From: Pseudomonas sp. JAI120
GTDB taxonomy: Bacteria; Pseudomonadota; Gammaproteobacteria; Pseudomonadales; Pseudomonadaceae
Assembly (NCBI RefSeq): GCF_014207255.1
Contig: NZ_JACHCZ010000005.1
Location: forward strand, 1 to 64,000
DNA: 64,000 nucleotides
Direction: 5' to 3'
This document shows positions 31,348 to 40,618 of the stretch, in pieces. The position numbers and the translations under genes are program-made. The notes under the pieces are model-generated. The model did no database searches, was not told where the DNA came from, and saw only the letters and a program-made list of their open reading frames with translations. Every line of letters starts with the position of its first letter. The first letter of the stretch is position 1.

Positions 31348-33336
31348 TCAGGAGGTGCTGATGCGCCAGATCCCGAACGGCATCTGCGGCTCCAGCCGCG
31401 TCCACTGGGTCTTGCCATACCAAGTCCAGCGATGACCGTTCATCAGGTCTTCGCCCTGGGTTTGCGCATCGTCCGGCAGGCCCAGTTCCCACAATGGCAA
31501 CTCGAAGTTGGCTTCCTGGGCATTGAACGGGTCGAGATTGACCGCCACCAGGATGAAGTTGCTGCCATCCTCGCTGCGCTTGCCGAAGTAGAGGATGTTG
31601 TCGTTCCAGGCGTTATAGAGTTTCAGGCCCAGGTGTGTCTGCAACGCCGGGTTCTGGCGGCGGATGCGGTTGAGCTGGGCGATTTCGGCGATGATGTTGC
31701 CGGGCGCGGTGAAGTCCCGAGGGCGGATCTCGTATTTCTCCGAGTCCAGGTATTCTTCCTTGCCGGGCACAGGTGCCGCTTCGCACAGTTCAAAGCCCGA
31801 ATACATGCCCCACAGGCCTGAGCCCATGGTGGCCAGCGCCGCGCGGATCAAGAAACCCGGGCGGCCGGATTGGTGCAGGAAGCCTGGGTTGATATCCGGT
31901 GTATTGACGAAAAAATTCGGCCGGTAGCATTCGCGCCACGGCGACTCGTTCAATTGCGTCAGGTACTCACCCAACTCGGCCTTGCTGTTGCGCCAGGTGA
32001 AATAGGTATAGCTCTGGGAGTAACCGACCTTGCCCAGGCGCGCCATCATCGCCGGGGTGGTGAATGCTTCGGCGAGGAAGATCACCTCGGGATGCTTTGC
32101 CCGTACATCGGCGATCAGCCACTGCCAAAAGGGCAGTGGCTTGGTGTGGGGGTTGTCGACGCGAAAGGTCTTCACGCCCTCTTCCACCCAGCCGACCACG
32201 ATGTCGCGCAGTTCAGTCCACAGGCCCGGGATCGCATCCGCCGCATAGAAGTCGACGTTGACGATGTCCTGATACTTCTTCGGTGGGTTCTCGGCGTATT
32301 TGATCGTGCCGTCCGGGCGCCAGTTGAACCAGCCCGGGTGCTCTTTGAGCCACGGGTGGTCCTGGGAGCACTGGATGGCAAAATCCAGGGCGATCTCCAG
32401 GCCATGCTCGGCGGCGGCCTTGACCAGGCGACGGAAGTCCTCGCGGCTGCCCAACTGCGGATGAATGGCTTCGTGGCCGCCCTCCTCGCTGCCGATGGCA
32501 TACGGGCTGCCCGGATCATCGGGGCCTGCGGTCAGGGAATTGTTCTTGCCCTTGCGGTGGCTGCGGCCGATCGGGTGGATCGGCGGGAAGTACAGCACGT
32601 CGAAACCCATGTCATGAATCATCGGCAACCGCGCGTGCACGTCATTAAACGTACCGTGACGTGCAGGATCGTCGGTGATCGAGCGGGGAAACAGCTCGTA
32701 CCAACTGGCAAACTGCGCCGCCTCGCGCTCCACATCAATCGGGTAGACGGTACTGATGCTCAAGTAGGCGCGGTGGTCGGCCTGGGTCATCAAGTGTGCA
32801 CTGTCTTCGTGCAAAAACAGCGCGACCTGCTCGGTTTCCAGCAGGCCTGAGAGTTCGTGATGCAACAGCATCAGGCGGTCGCGCAGTTCGTTGTCGCTGC
32901 GTTCGGCGGCCTGCAGCACCAGGCTGCGGCCTTCCTGCAATTCCAGGCTGACCGGCACGCTGGCTTCATGCTTTTTACGCAGTTCGTAGCAGAAGCTGGC
33001 GAAGGTATCGATCCAGGCCTCGATGCAGTATTCGTGAGGGCCTTGGACGGTGACGGTAAACCCACCTTCCCAGCCATTGTTGCCCACGTCGTTCATGACC
33101 ACGCTGTGCCAGCTTTCTTCATGCAGGGGGCGCCAGCGGATCAATACGGCCAGCTTGTCGTGGCCGTCGGCGAATACCTTGCTGGTGACGTTGACCCGCT
33201 GGCCCACTACCGCCTTGACGGCAAATTCGCCGCCGTCGATCACGGGTGAGGTGCTTTCGATCGCGATCCTGGGCAGCAACAGCGCCTGGGACAGCGGCAA
33301 TATGGAGTCTTCTGTAGCCAGTGTTTCAGCAGTCAT
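31348..33336 (-). CDS. glgE: Alpha-1,4-glucan:maltose-1-phosphate maltosyltransferase
   Basis: A 662-residue GH13_3 enzyme that extends alpha-1,4-glucan from maltose-1-phosphate. Diagnostic stretches: LPMIHDMGFDVLYFPPIHPIG, FAIQCSQDHPWLKEHPGWF, ENPPKKYQDIVNVDF, nucleophile Asp in TFRVDNPHTKPLPFW, and acid Glu in VIFLAEAFT. An N-terminal domain of about 200 residues precedes the barrel as in other GlgE proteins. AAGGGGA precedes the ATG. First gene of the operon glgE, treS-mak, glgB; together they convert trehalose into branched glucan. Confidence 0.95.
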   Translation of the reverse strand: MTAETLATEDSILPLSQALLLPRIAIESTSPVIDGGEFAVKAVVGQRVNVTSKVFADGHDKLAVLIRWRPLHEESWHSVVMNDVGNNGWEGGFTVTVQGPHEYCIEAWIDTFASFCYELRKKHEASVPVSLELQEGRSLVLQAAERSDNELRDRLMLLHHELSGLLETEQVALFLHEDSAHLMTQADHRAYLSISTVYPIDVEREAAQFASWYELFPRSITDDPARHGTFNDVHARLPMIHDMGFDVLYFPPIHPIGRSHRKGKNNSLTAGPDDPGSPYAIGSEEGGHEAIHPQLGSREDFRRLVKAAAEHGLEIALDFAIQCSQDHPWLKEHPGWFNWRPDGTIKYAENPPKKYQDIVNVDFYAADAIPGLWTELRDIVVGWVEEGVKTFRVDNPHTKPLPFWQWLIADVRAKHPEVIFLAEAFTTPAMMARLGKVGYSQSYTYFTWRNSKAELGEYLTQLNESPWRECYRPNFFVNTPDINPGFLHQSGRPGFLIRAALATMGSGLWGMYSGFELCEAAPVPGKEEYLDSEKYEIRPRDFTAPGNIIAEIAQLNRIRRQNPALQTHLGLKLYNAWNDNILYFGKRSEDGSNFILVAVNLDPFNAQEANFELPLWELGLPDDAQTQGEDLMNGHRWTWYGKTQWTRLEPQMPFGIWRISTS

Positions 33337-33541
33337 CGAGCATCTTCCCCTTACGCCCTGTGGACGCTCTTTGCTTGATCCAAATTCTGATACGGCAGCG
33401 CTCTCCCTGAGCAGGGCCGCTATAGGTCCGAGCTTGGGCCGAGGTTAAAAGTTCAGCTGGATGTGACTCCATCGGGCGGGGGAATCAATTGGCCCCTGCG
33501 AATGTCCACCGCTAGAGCAAAGCACAAAGGAGGCCACACCG

Positions 33542-33718
33542 ATGAATATCCCGATCCCCGCGGAAACCCCAGACCCGAATATCGACAACCCGACCCTGCC
33601 GCCTACCGAGCCGCAACCGATTCCCGAGAAAGAACCGCCGGAAAATGAGCCGCCGCCGGTGGAGGAACCGCCGACAACCATGCCGCCGGTGATCGTCAGT
33701 CCTTTTCAAACTGCTTGA
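33542..33718 (+). CDS. Small proline-rich acidic protein
   Basis: A 58-residue frame starting MNIPIPAETPDPNID and composed largely of Pro, Glu, Asn and Thr, with PP pairs every few residues. A near-perfect ribosome-binding site AAAGGAGG (33526-33533) sits eight bases before the ATG, which strongly argues that it is translated despite its size. The sequence predicts an extended, unstructured polyproline-like chain with no signal peptide or membrane segment. It is divergent from glgE and its last 23 bases overlap the end of the convergent mgtC-like gene. I do not recognise a named family; function unknown. Confidence 0.72.
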   Translation: MNIPIPAETPDPNIDNPTLPPTEPQPIPEKEPPENEPPPVEEPPTTMPPVIVSPFQTA

Positions 33719-34187
33719 CGATTTTTGGCATCACACTGAACACCGCCAACGCCAGCAAGGTACTCAGCACCGCTGTCGATTCCCGACCCAATCCGGCCGA
33801 GACCCCAATCGCAGCGGTCATCCACAAACCGGCGGCCGTAGTCAGGCCCTTCACATGCCCCTCGTCATCATCCTTGCCCTTGATGATGGTGCCGGCGCCC
33901 AGGAAACCAATCCCGGCAATCACGCCCTGCACCACGCGGCTCATGGCATCTGCCTGATTGCCGGACATCTGCGGCACCAGCACAAATAATGCGGCGCCCA
34001 TTGCGACCAGCATATGGGTGCGCACACCGGCAGCCTTGCCCTTGTGCTCGCGCTCAAACCCGAGGATGCCCCCCAACAGCGCCGCGATCAGCAGGCGAAC
34101 GGTAATTTGAGTGAGCTGTTTTGCGTCGCCCAGGTCGGCGAATTCGGCCTGCAGGGTTTGCCACACTTCATGCCACCAAGCGTCCAT
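33696..34187 (-). CDS. MgtC/SapB family membrane protein
   Basis: A 163-residue inner-membrane protein with about five hydrophobic segments. VRLLIAALLGGILGFEREHKGKAAGVRTHMLVAMGAALFVL and GVIAGIGFLGAGTIIK are the signature blocks of the MgtC/SapB N-terminal domain. It lacks the C-terminal ACT-like domain of Salmonella MgtC, so it belongs to the short SapB-like form; magnesium transport is not established for these. The start at 34187 (MDAWWHEVW) has AAGGAC upstream at the right distance, unlike the GTG at 34193. Its end overlaps the small proline-rich gene. Confidence 0.87.
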   Translation of the reverse strand: MDAWWHEVWQTLQAEFADLGDAKQLTQITVRLLIAALLGGILGFEREHKGKAAGVRTHMLVAMGAALFVLVPQMSGNQADAMSRVVQGVIAGIGFLGAGTIIKGKDDDEGHVKGLTTAAGLWMTAAIGVSAGLGRESTAVLSTLLALAVFSVMPKIVKQFEKD

Positions 34188-34307
34188 GAACACTGTCCTT
34201 TGTCTTTATTGATAAAGAATGGACAGCCGCGACCGCCAGTCAGTTGCCTTGAACCCACGCACATTGCCGACCCCTAACCTTCATAGCCCAAGAAAAAGGA
34301 GATCGGC

Positions 34308-34547
34308 ATGCCCCTACGTATCGAAAACCAACTGTGCTACTTCATGCTTGATGACAACGGCCAGGAACAGAGTGTGCCGGCGACAAGGGTCAATATCGTT
34401 ACCGACACCGACAAATCCATGTCTTACGTGGAACTGGCAGCTGAGCGGATCTATATCACCGAAGCCGAGGCCGACGCCCTGACGGTGGCAGGTGCCCACG
34501 ATGGCCGCCAACATGTAAAGGCTGAAGAACCTGGTTCGCTGATTTAA
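34308..34547 (+). CDS. DUF3203 family protein
   Basis: A 79-residue small soluble protein starting MPLRIENQLCYF, with VSI/VNIVTDTDKSMSYVELAAERIYITEAEADALTVAGA typical of DUF3203, a family seen mainly in Pseudomonas and of unknown function. AAAAGGAGA precedes the ATG. It stands alone between the divergent mgtC-like gene and ccoG, each more than 100 bases away. Confidence 0.8.
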   Translation: MPLRIENQLCYFMLDDNGQEQSVPATRVNIVTDTDKSMSYVELAAERIYITEAEADALTVAGAHDGRQHVKAEEPGSLI

Positions 34548-34731
34548 TTGATCTGTATCAGTACTGCTTCGACAGGGCTGCACCCCTTCAGCCACGGGGT
34601 GCAGCACATTGACGCAGGCGCCTGCACAAAACCCATCTGATCCGCTTTTTATCGACACACCTGAGTCTGTTATGCAAACAGACCGGCGCCCATAGTTCAT
34701 CGGCCTGATGGAGGCTGATGAGCGAACGACC

Positions 34732-36141
34732 ATGAGCGAACGAATCCCAACCGTGGAAACCTTTGAGCCGATGCACCCAAAGAAGGTGAAGGCCAAATCC
34801 AGCGACAACCTGATCCATACCCGCAGTTTCACCGGCCTGTTCCGCACCTTGCGCGTGGGCGGCGCGGGCTTTCTGTTCCTGGCGTTCTTCGGCACCGTGT
34901 GGCTGAACTGGGGTGGAAGGCAAGCCGTGCTGTGGGACTTGGCCGAAAGCAAATTTCATATTTTTGGCGCCACCTTCTGGCCCCAGGACTTCATCCTGTT
35001 ATCGGCTTTGCTGATCATCTGCGCCTTCGGCCTGTTTGCGATCACGGTGTTCGCCGGTCGCGTGTGGTGTGGCTACACCTGCCCGCAAAGCTCGTTTACC
35101 TGGCTGTTCATGTGGTGCGAAAAGGTCACCGAGGGCGAGCGCAACCAGCGCATCAAGCTGCAAGCGGCGCCCTGGAACCTGAACAAGCTCGCGCGGCGCT
35201 CGGCCAAACACACGTTGTGGCTGAGCATCAGCGTGCTCACCGGGCTGACCTTTGTCGGCTACTTCACGCCGATCCGCCCACTGACCGCCGAACTGCTGAC
35301 CTGGCAAATGGGTGGCGTGAGTCTGTTCTGGGTGCTGTTTTTCACCGGTGCTACCTACATCAACGCCGGTTGGCTGCGCGAAGCGGTGTGCATGCACATG
35401 TGTCCGTATGCGCGATTCCAGAGCGTGATGTTCGATAAAGACACGCTGACTATTTCCTATGACAGCGCCCGTGGCGAGCATCGCGGCCCGCGTAAACGCG
35501 AGGTCACGCCGGCCGATGTCGGCCTCGGCGACTGCATTGATTGCCAGCTGTGCGTGCAGGTCTGCCCCACCGGCATCGACATTCGCGACGGCCTGCAAAT
35601 GGAATGTATCGGCTGTGCGGCGTGCATCGACGCCTGTGATTCGATCATGGACAAGATGGGCTATGCCCGTGGTCTGGTGAGCTACACCAGCGAGCATCAA
35701 TTGCAAGGCGGCAAGACCCATCTGCTCAGGCCACGCCTGATCGGCTACAGTGCCGTGTTGCTGGTGATGATTGCCGCGCTGGTGGTGGCACTGGTGGAGC
35801 GGCCGATGGTCTCGCTGGACGTGACCAAGGACCGTGGCATGTTCCGCGAGAACGCCCAGGGTCAGATCGAAAACATCTACAGCCTCAAGGTCATTAACAA
35901 GACCCAGCAGCGCCAGGAATACCGCCTGGAACTGGTGGATGCCGAAGACTTCCAGTTGCAGGGCAAGACCGAGATCAGCCTGGCGCCTGGTGAAATCAGT
36001 GACGTTCCGGTCTCGGTGGCGTTGCTGGCCGACAAGCCGGCGAGCAGTTCGCAGACGTTGCGGTTCAAGGTGACAGACGTGGATGCACCGAGCATTTACA
36101 GCCTTGCCGATAGCCGATTCGTGGCGCCGCTCAACCGCTGA
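34732..36141 (+). CDS. ccoG: Cytochrome c oxidase accessory protein CcoG (FixG/RdxA)
   Basis: A 469-residue membrane Fe-S protein needed for copper handling in cbb3 oxidase assembly. It has about five transmembrane segments, the VWCGYTCPQSSFTWLFMWCEK block with conserved cysteines, and a two-cluster ferredoxin domain: CIDCQLCVQVCPTGIDIRDG then CIGCAACIDACDSIM. The C-terminal 120 residues form the periplasmic immunoglobulin-like FixG domain. The start at 34732 (MSERIPTVETFEP) fits relatives; the ATG at 34708 would add eight residues. No ccoNOPQ or ccoIS genes are nearby, so this is either a separated or a second copy. Confidence 0.92.
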   Translation: MSERIPTVETFEPMHPKKVKAKSSDNLIHTRSFTGLFRTLRVGGAGFLFLAFFGTVWLNWGGRQAVLWDLAESKFHIFGATFWPQDFILLSALLIICAFGLFAITVFAGRVWCGYTCPQSSFTWLFMWCEKVTEGERNQRIKLQAAPWNLNKLARRSAKHTLWLSISVLTGLTFVGYFTPIRPLTAELLTWQMGGVSLFWVLFFTGATYINAGWLREAVCMHMCPYARFQSVMFDKDTLTISYDSARGEHRGPRKREVTPADVGLGDCIDCQLCVQVCPTGIDIRDGLQMECIGCAACIDACDSIMDKMGYARGLVSYTSEHQLQGGKTHLLRPRLIGYSAVLLVMIAALVVALVERPMVSLDVTKDRGMFRENAQGQIENIYSLKVINKTQQRQEYRLELVDAEDFQLQGKTEISLAPGEISDVPVSVALLADKPASSSQTLRFKVTDVDAPSIYSLADSRFVAPLNR

Positions 36142-36173
36142 GACCTCGGTATCGAAAAATGATGAAGGTCACA

Positions 36174-36200
36174 TGTGGGAGAGGCAAGCCCCCTCCCACA
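36174..36200. repeat. REP palindrome
   Basis: An imperfect palindrome beginning TGTGGGAG and ending CCTCCCACA, between ccoG and the second MocR gene, of the same family as the copy at 31302. Confidence 0.8.
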
Positions 36201-36241
36201 GTGGGATCTCCACTCATACAAAACATCTGTTTAAGGCCAAA

Positions 36242-37651
36242 ATGAAACGCTACGAAAAATTCGCCGACGACATCGCAGAACTGATCCGCTCCGGCGTGCT
36301 CGGCCCCGGCCAGCGTGTGCCCTCGGTGCGCTATGCCAGCCAGACCTATGGCGTCAGCCCGTCCACGGTGTTCCAGGCCTACTACCTGTTGGAGCGGCGC
36401 GGGTTGATCCGTGCACGGCCGCGCTCCGGCTATTTCGTCAACACCCATGCCCCCAGCCCGTTCTCCGAGCCGGTGGTGAGCGAGCAGGTGCATGAGTCCA
36501 CCGAAGTCGATGTCAGCGAGTTGGTGTTCTCAGTACTCGACTCAATCAAAGACCCCAATACCGTGCCCTTCGGCTCGGCCTTCCCCAGCCCCATGTTGTT
36601 CCCGTTGCCACGCCTGGCCCGTTCCCTGGCCAGTGCCAGCCGCGAAATGGACCCGCGCCTGGTGGTCACCGACATGTCGCCGGGCAACCCGCAACTGCGT
36701 AGGCAGATTGCCCTGCGTTATATGGTCGGCGGCCTGATGCTGCCCATGGAAGAACTGCTGATTACCAACGGCGCCCTGGAAGCGTTGAACCTGTGCCTGC
36801 AAGCGGTCACCGAACCGGGCGACCTGGTGGCTATCGAGGCCCCGGCGTTCTACGCCTGCCTGCAAGTGCTGGAACGCCTGAAGCTCAAGGCGGTGGAAAT
36901 CCCCGTACACCCGCGCGACGGCATTGACCTGGGTGCCCTGGCGCAAACCCTGGAGCGCTACCCGATCAAGGCCTGCTGGACCATGACCAGTTTCCAGAAC
37001 CCCATGGGCGCGACACTGCCGGAAGCGAAAAAACAGGCGCTGGTGGAACTGCTGCGTAGCCACCAGGTGCCGCTGATCGAGGACGATGTGTACGCCGAGT
37101 TGTACTACGGGCAGCAGGCCCCCAAACCGGCCAAAGCCTTCGACACTGAAGGCCTGGTGATGCACTGCGGTTCCTTCGCCAAGAGCCTCGCGCCGGGCTA
37201 TCGCGTCGGCTGGGTGGCCGCTGGGCGCTATGCGCAGAAAGTCGAGCGCTTGAAGTTGATGACCTCGCTGTGCCCCTCGATGCCGGCACAAGCGGCGATT
37301 GCCGACTACCTGCAGCACGGCGGTTATGACCGGCATCTACGCAAGCTGCGTTATGCCCTGGAAGAACAGCAAAGCGCCATGCTGGCCGCCATCGCCCGCT
37401 ACTTCCCGGCCCAGACGCGGGTGAGCCAACCGGCCGGCGGGTATTTCCTGTGGCTGGAATTGCCGGAGCAGACCGATTCGTTGAAGTTGTTCCAGATGGC
37501 GCTGGCGCAAGGCATCAGCATTGCACCCGGGCCGATTTTCTCGGCGACGCAACGCTTCAGAAACTGTATTCGCCTGAACTACGGCAGCCCATGGACCGAG
37601 GCCTCGGAGAAGGCGATGGAGACGTTGGGGCGGATTGTGCGGTCGTTTTAA
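36242..37651 (+). CDS. MocR-family regulator (GntR HTH plus aminotransferase-like domain)
   Basis: A 469-residue protein. Residues 1-75 form the GntR winged helix (YEKFADDIAELIRSGVL, then VPSVRYASQTYGVSPSTVFQAY); residues 100-469 form an aminotransferase-like domain with SFQNPMGATLP, EDDVYAELYY and the PLP lysine in GSFAKSLAPGYRVGWV. The domain order and intact PLP site make it a MocR regulator, with an enzymatic role less likely. Start chosen at 36242, where the HTH begins; the upstream frame runs through the REP palindrome. No divergent partner gene lies next to it, so its target is unclear. Confidence 0.87.
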   Translation: MKRYEKFADDIAELIRSGVLGPGQRVPSVRYASQTYGVSPSTVFQAYYLLERRGLIRARPRSGYFVNTHAPSPFSEPVVSEQVHESTEVDVSELVFSVLDSIKDPNTVPFGSAFPSPMLFPLPRLARSLASASREMDPRLVVTDMSPGNPQLRRQIALRYMVGGLMLPMEELLITNGALEALNLCLQAVTEPGDLVAIEAPAFYACLQVLERLKLKAVEIPVHPRDGIDLGALAQTLERYPIKACWTMTSFQNPMGATLPEAKKQALVELLRSHQVPLIEDDVYAELYYGQQAPKPAKAFDTEGLVMHCGSFAKSLAPGYRVGWVAAGRYAQKVERLKLMTSLCPSMPAQAAIADYLQHGGYDRHLRKLRYALEEQQSAMLAAIARYFPAQTRVSQPAGGYFLWLELPEQTDSLKLFQMALAQGISIAPGPIFSATQRFRNCIRLNYGSPWTEASEKAMETLGRIVRSF

Positions 37652-37677
37652 GTTGTGGCGTTGCGCTTTCTGACGCT

Positions 37678-37697
37678 ATCGGGGGCTTGCCCCCGAT
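37678..37697. terminator. Bidirectional hairpin (REP core) between convergent genes
   Basis: A perfect palindrome of ATCGGGGGC and GCCCCCGAT around TT lies in the 70-base gap between the stops of the MocR and SDR genes. It shares the REP core and may end both transcripts, although no T-run follows. Confidence 0.55.
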
Positions 37698-37721
37698 GGC
37701 GCCGGTGCAGGCACTGCGTCA

Positions 37722-38468
37722 CTAGCGACCGCCACCCAAATCCAAAAAAGTCCCCGTGGCATACGACGCCTTGTCCGACAGCAACCAGATAATCGCTTCC
37801 GCCACTTCATCCGGCCGACCGCCACGCGCCATGGGAATCCCGGACTCCAGCTTGCTGACCCGGTCCGGGTCGCCGCTCAGGGCGTGGAAGTCGGTGAAGA
37901 TGTAGCCGGGGCGCACCGCGTTGACGCGAATGCCCTCGCCGGCCACTTCTTTGGACAGGCCCAGGGTGAAGGTGTCGAGCGCACCCTTGGATGCGGCGTA
38001 GTCGACGTATTCACCCGGCGAACCCAGGCGCGCGGCCACCGAAGACACGTTGACGATACTGCCGCCCTGCCCGCCATGCTTGGGCGACATGCGCAGCACT
38101 GCGTGCTTGGCACACAGGATCGGGCCGAGCACATTGGTCTTGAGGATATTCAGGATGCGGAACTCGGACATCTCGTCCACCCGCGACTTGTGCCCCACGG
38201 TGCCGGCGTTGTTCACCAATGCCGTGACGCGGCCCAGCTCGGCGTCGACACGGTGGAACAATGCAATCACTTCATCTTCGATGCTGACATCCGCGCGCAC
38301 CGCAATGGCCTGGGCACCCAGGCCGCGCACCTGTTCCAGGACGCTATGGGCGGCTTTTTCGTCGGAGTGGTAGTTGATGCAGATGCGATAGCCCTCGCGC
38401 GCCGCCAGCAAGGCCGTTTCGGCGCCAATGCCGCGACTGCCCCCAGTGATGATGACAACTTTGTCCAT
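37722..38468 (-). CDS. Short-chain dehydrogenase/reductase (SDR)
   Basis: A 248-residue classical SDR. NAD(P) binding: VVIITGGSRGIGAETA; structural NNAGT; catalytic Ser in IVNVSSVAAR and Tyr-x3-Lys in YVDYAASKGALDTF. VRPGYIFTDFH follows as usual. ALLAAREGYRICINYHSDEKAA, with basic and Asn residues after strand 2, suggests possible NADP use. The start at 38468 (MDKVVIITGG) has AGGAGA upstream; the longer frame to 38525 is rejected. Substrate unknown; it is separated from the upstream GGDEF-EAL gene by about 50 bases on the same strand. Confidence 0.88.
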   Translation of the reverse strand: MDKVVIITGGSRGIGAETALLAAREGYRICINYHSDEKAAHSVLEQVRGLGAQAIAVRADVSIEDEVIALFHRVDAELGRVTALVNNAGTVGHKSRVDEMSEFRILNILKTNVLGPILCAKHAVLRMSPKHGGQGGSIVNVSSVAARLGSPGEYVDYAASKGALDTFTLGLSKEVAGEGIRVNAVRPGYIFTDFHALSGDPDRVSKLESGIPMARGGRPDEVAEAIIWLLSDKASYATGTFLDLGGGR

Positions 38469-38521
38469 GCGTGCGGTCTCCTGATCGAAGCGGGTGTACG
38501 GGGTGGATCCAATACTAACCG

Positions 38522-40618
38522 TCACGCAAGGCTTTTGTCAGGCATCGCTGCGTCTTCGGCGCGCTGGATATCGGCCATGAAGCTGTCCGCCGGCAGCGGG
38601 TGGCCGAGCAGGTAACCTTGCAGGGAGTTGCAGCCCAGCCGCGTGAGGAAGCTCTGCTGCACATTCGTCTCCACCCCTTCAGCGACAATCCGCAGCCCCA
38701 GGGCCTGGCCGAGGGCAACGATGGCCGAGACGATGGCCGCGTCGTCGCTGTCGTGCTCCAGGTCACGCACAAACCCACGGTCGATCTTCAGCTCGTTGGC
38801 GGGCAGGCGCTTGAGGTACATCAGGCTCGAATAGCCGGTACCGAAGTCGTCGATGGACAGGTCCACGCCCATGTCCGACAGCTGCTGCAACACCGTCATG
38901 CTTGCATCAGCATCGCTCATGGCCGTGGTCTCGGTAATTTCCAGGGTCAGGCTGTTAGCCGGCAACCGGTGCCGGGCAAGTGCGCCGGCGACGCTGTTGA
39001 CCAACCCGGCGTGGCAGAACTGCAACGCCGACAAGTTCACCGCGATACGCCAGTGCTCATAACCCTGGGCGTACCATACGCTCATTTGGCGACAGGCCTC
39101 ATTGAGCACCCATTCGCCGATGGGGATGATCAAGCCGGTTTTTTCCGCCAACTCGATAAAAGTGGCCGGCAACAACAGGCCTTGTTGCGGATGCTCCCAG
39201 CGCACCAGCGCTTCAGCCCCCACCGGGATGCCACTGAGCGCATCAAACTTGGGCTGGTAGTACAGACGAAATTGCTCTTGCTCAAGGGCATTGCGCAGGT
39301 CTTGCAGCAACTGCAATTGCTTGCGCGCATTGGTGTTCATCGACACATCAAAAAAGCTGTAGCCGTTCTTGCCCATGCCCTTAGCGTGGTACATGGCGGC
39401 GTCGGCGTTCATCAACAGCTCCTGGGGGTTGTTACCGTTGCCCGGGAACATCGCGATGCCGAGGCTGGCGGAAATTTTCAACTCATGCTCGGCCACCTGG
39501 AACGCGCGGTTGATCAGCATCACCTGGCGTTCGGCGAGGCCAAGGGCATCGTCGGACTGCGTCAACTGCACCAGCAAGACAAACTCGTCACCACCGATAC
39601 GCGCCAGGGTGTCATGGCTGCGCAGGTCTTCGCGCAGGCGCAGGCCGACTTCGCGCAACAACTGGTCACCCATGTGATGACCAAAAGCATCGTTGACCGG
39701 CTTGAAGCCGTCCAGGTCGATAAACATCAGGGCGAAGCAACCGCCCTGCTCTTTTACCGCTTCAATGGCCTGTTGAATGCGATCCGCCAACAACGTGCGG
39801 TTGGGCAGGCCTGTGAGCATGTCGTGCAGGGCCAAGTGAGTCAGTTCCTGGTTGGCCAGGGACAACGAGTCGGCGAGCACGGCGGTGCGTGCTTCCAGAC
39901 GGGCATCGAGCAACGAGGTGAGCAATGCAATCGCCAGCACCGCCAGTGTCGTGACCAATACCAGGTTATCCAGGCCCTTGCCGCTCAAGCCGTCCAATGC
40001 CGCACCGCAGAAGCTTTCATCGGCAAAACGTGCCGCCGCCATACCGGTGTAATGCATGCCGACAATGGCGAACCCCATCACCATCGACGCCCCGCCTCGG
40101 GCCAGGCGCACAAACGGGGTATTACGGCGCAGGTTAAATGCGATCCACAATGCGGCACCGGAAGCCGCCACCGCGATCAGTAACGAAGCGCCGAACAACG
40201 TGGGGTCGTAATCGATACCCGGGGTCATGCGCATCGCGGCCATGCCGGTGTAGTGCATGCTGGCAATACCGCTGCCCATGACCAGCGCGCCGAACGCCAG
40301 TTGCCAGGCGGGCAAACGGGCTTGGCTGACCAGCCATAACGCAAAGCCGCTGGACAGTACAGCGATCAACAACGACAGGCCGGTGATACCCACGTCAAAG
40401 CCCAGCGCGAACGGCAAGCGCAACGCCAGCATGCCAATGAAGTGCATGGACCACACCCCCACGCCCATCGCCAGGGCACCGCCGGCTATCCATAAATAAA
40501 CAGCGCGCCCTTTGGCCGTCGCGATGCGGCCGCTGAGGTCCAGCGCGGTGTAGGAAGCCAAGATCGCGACAAACAGGGAGATCACGACCAACGAGGGTGA
40601 ATAACTACCGATGAGCAT
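38522..40618 (-). CDS. MHYT-GGDEF-EAL protein (c-di-GMP turnover)
   Basis: A 698-residue inner-membrane protein. Residues 1 to about 230 form a seven-helix MHYT sensor with three characteristic motifs (MHFIGM near residue 58, then MHYTGM twice), proposed to bind copper and sense O2, CO or NO. A GGDEF domain follows (MLTGLPNRTLLADRI, intact GGDEF in ARIGGDEFVLLV), then an EAL domain (GAEALVRWEHP, NLSALQF, TETTAMSD, DDFGTGYSS, KIDRGFV). Both active sites look intact, so the net activity cannot be told; homologues (MucR in P. aeruginosa) affect alginate and biofilm dispersal. Start at 40618 chosen because the hydrophobic MHYT domain starts there. Confidence 0.93.
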   Translation of the reverse strand: MLIGSYSPSLVVISLFVAILASYTALDLSGRIATAKGRAVYLWIAGGALAMGVGVWSMHFIGMLALRLPFALGFDVGITGLSLLIAVLSSGFALWLVSQARLPAWQLAFGALVMGSGIASMHYTGMAAMRMTPGIDYDPTLFGASLLIAVAASGAALWIAFNLRRNTPFVRLARGGASMVMGFAIVGMHYTGMAAARFADESFCGAALDGLSGKGLDNLVLVTTLAVLAIALLTSLLDARLEARTAVLADSLSLANQELTHLALHDMLTGLPNRTLLADRIQQAIEAVKEQGGCFALMFIDLDGFKPVNDAFGHHMGDQLLREVGLRLREDLRSHDTLARIGGDEFVLLVQLTQSDDALGLAERQVMLINRAFQVAEHELKISASLGIAMFPGNGNNPQELLMNADAAMYHAKGMGKNGYSFFDVSMNTNARKQLQLLQDLRNALEQEQFRLYYQPKFDALSGIPVGAEALVRWEHPQQGLLLPATFIELAEKTGLIIPIGEWVLNEACRQMSVWYAQGYEHWRIAVNLSALQFCHAGLVNSVAGALARHRLPANSLTLEITETTAMSDADASMTVLQQLSDMGVDLSIDDFGTGYSSLMYLKRLPANELKIDRGFVRDLEHDSDDAAIVSAIVALGQALGLRIVAEGVETNVQQSFLTRLGCNSLQGYLLGHPLPADSFMADIQRAEDAAMPDKSLA

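Noticed and set aside
34718..34743. Repeated ATGAGCGAACGA at the start of ccoG as a possible slippage or dual start
   Set aside because: The two copies are 14 bases apart and out of frame with each other; a chance or minor duplication explains it, and the protein start at 34732 fits relatives.
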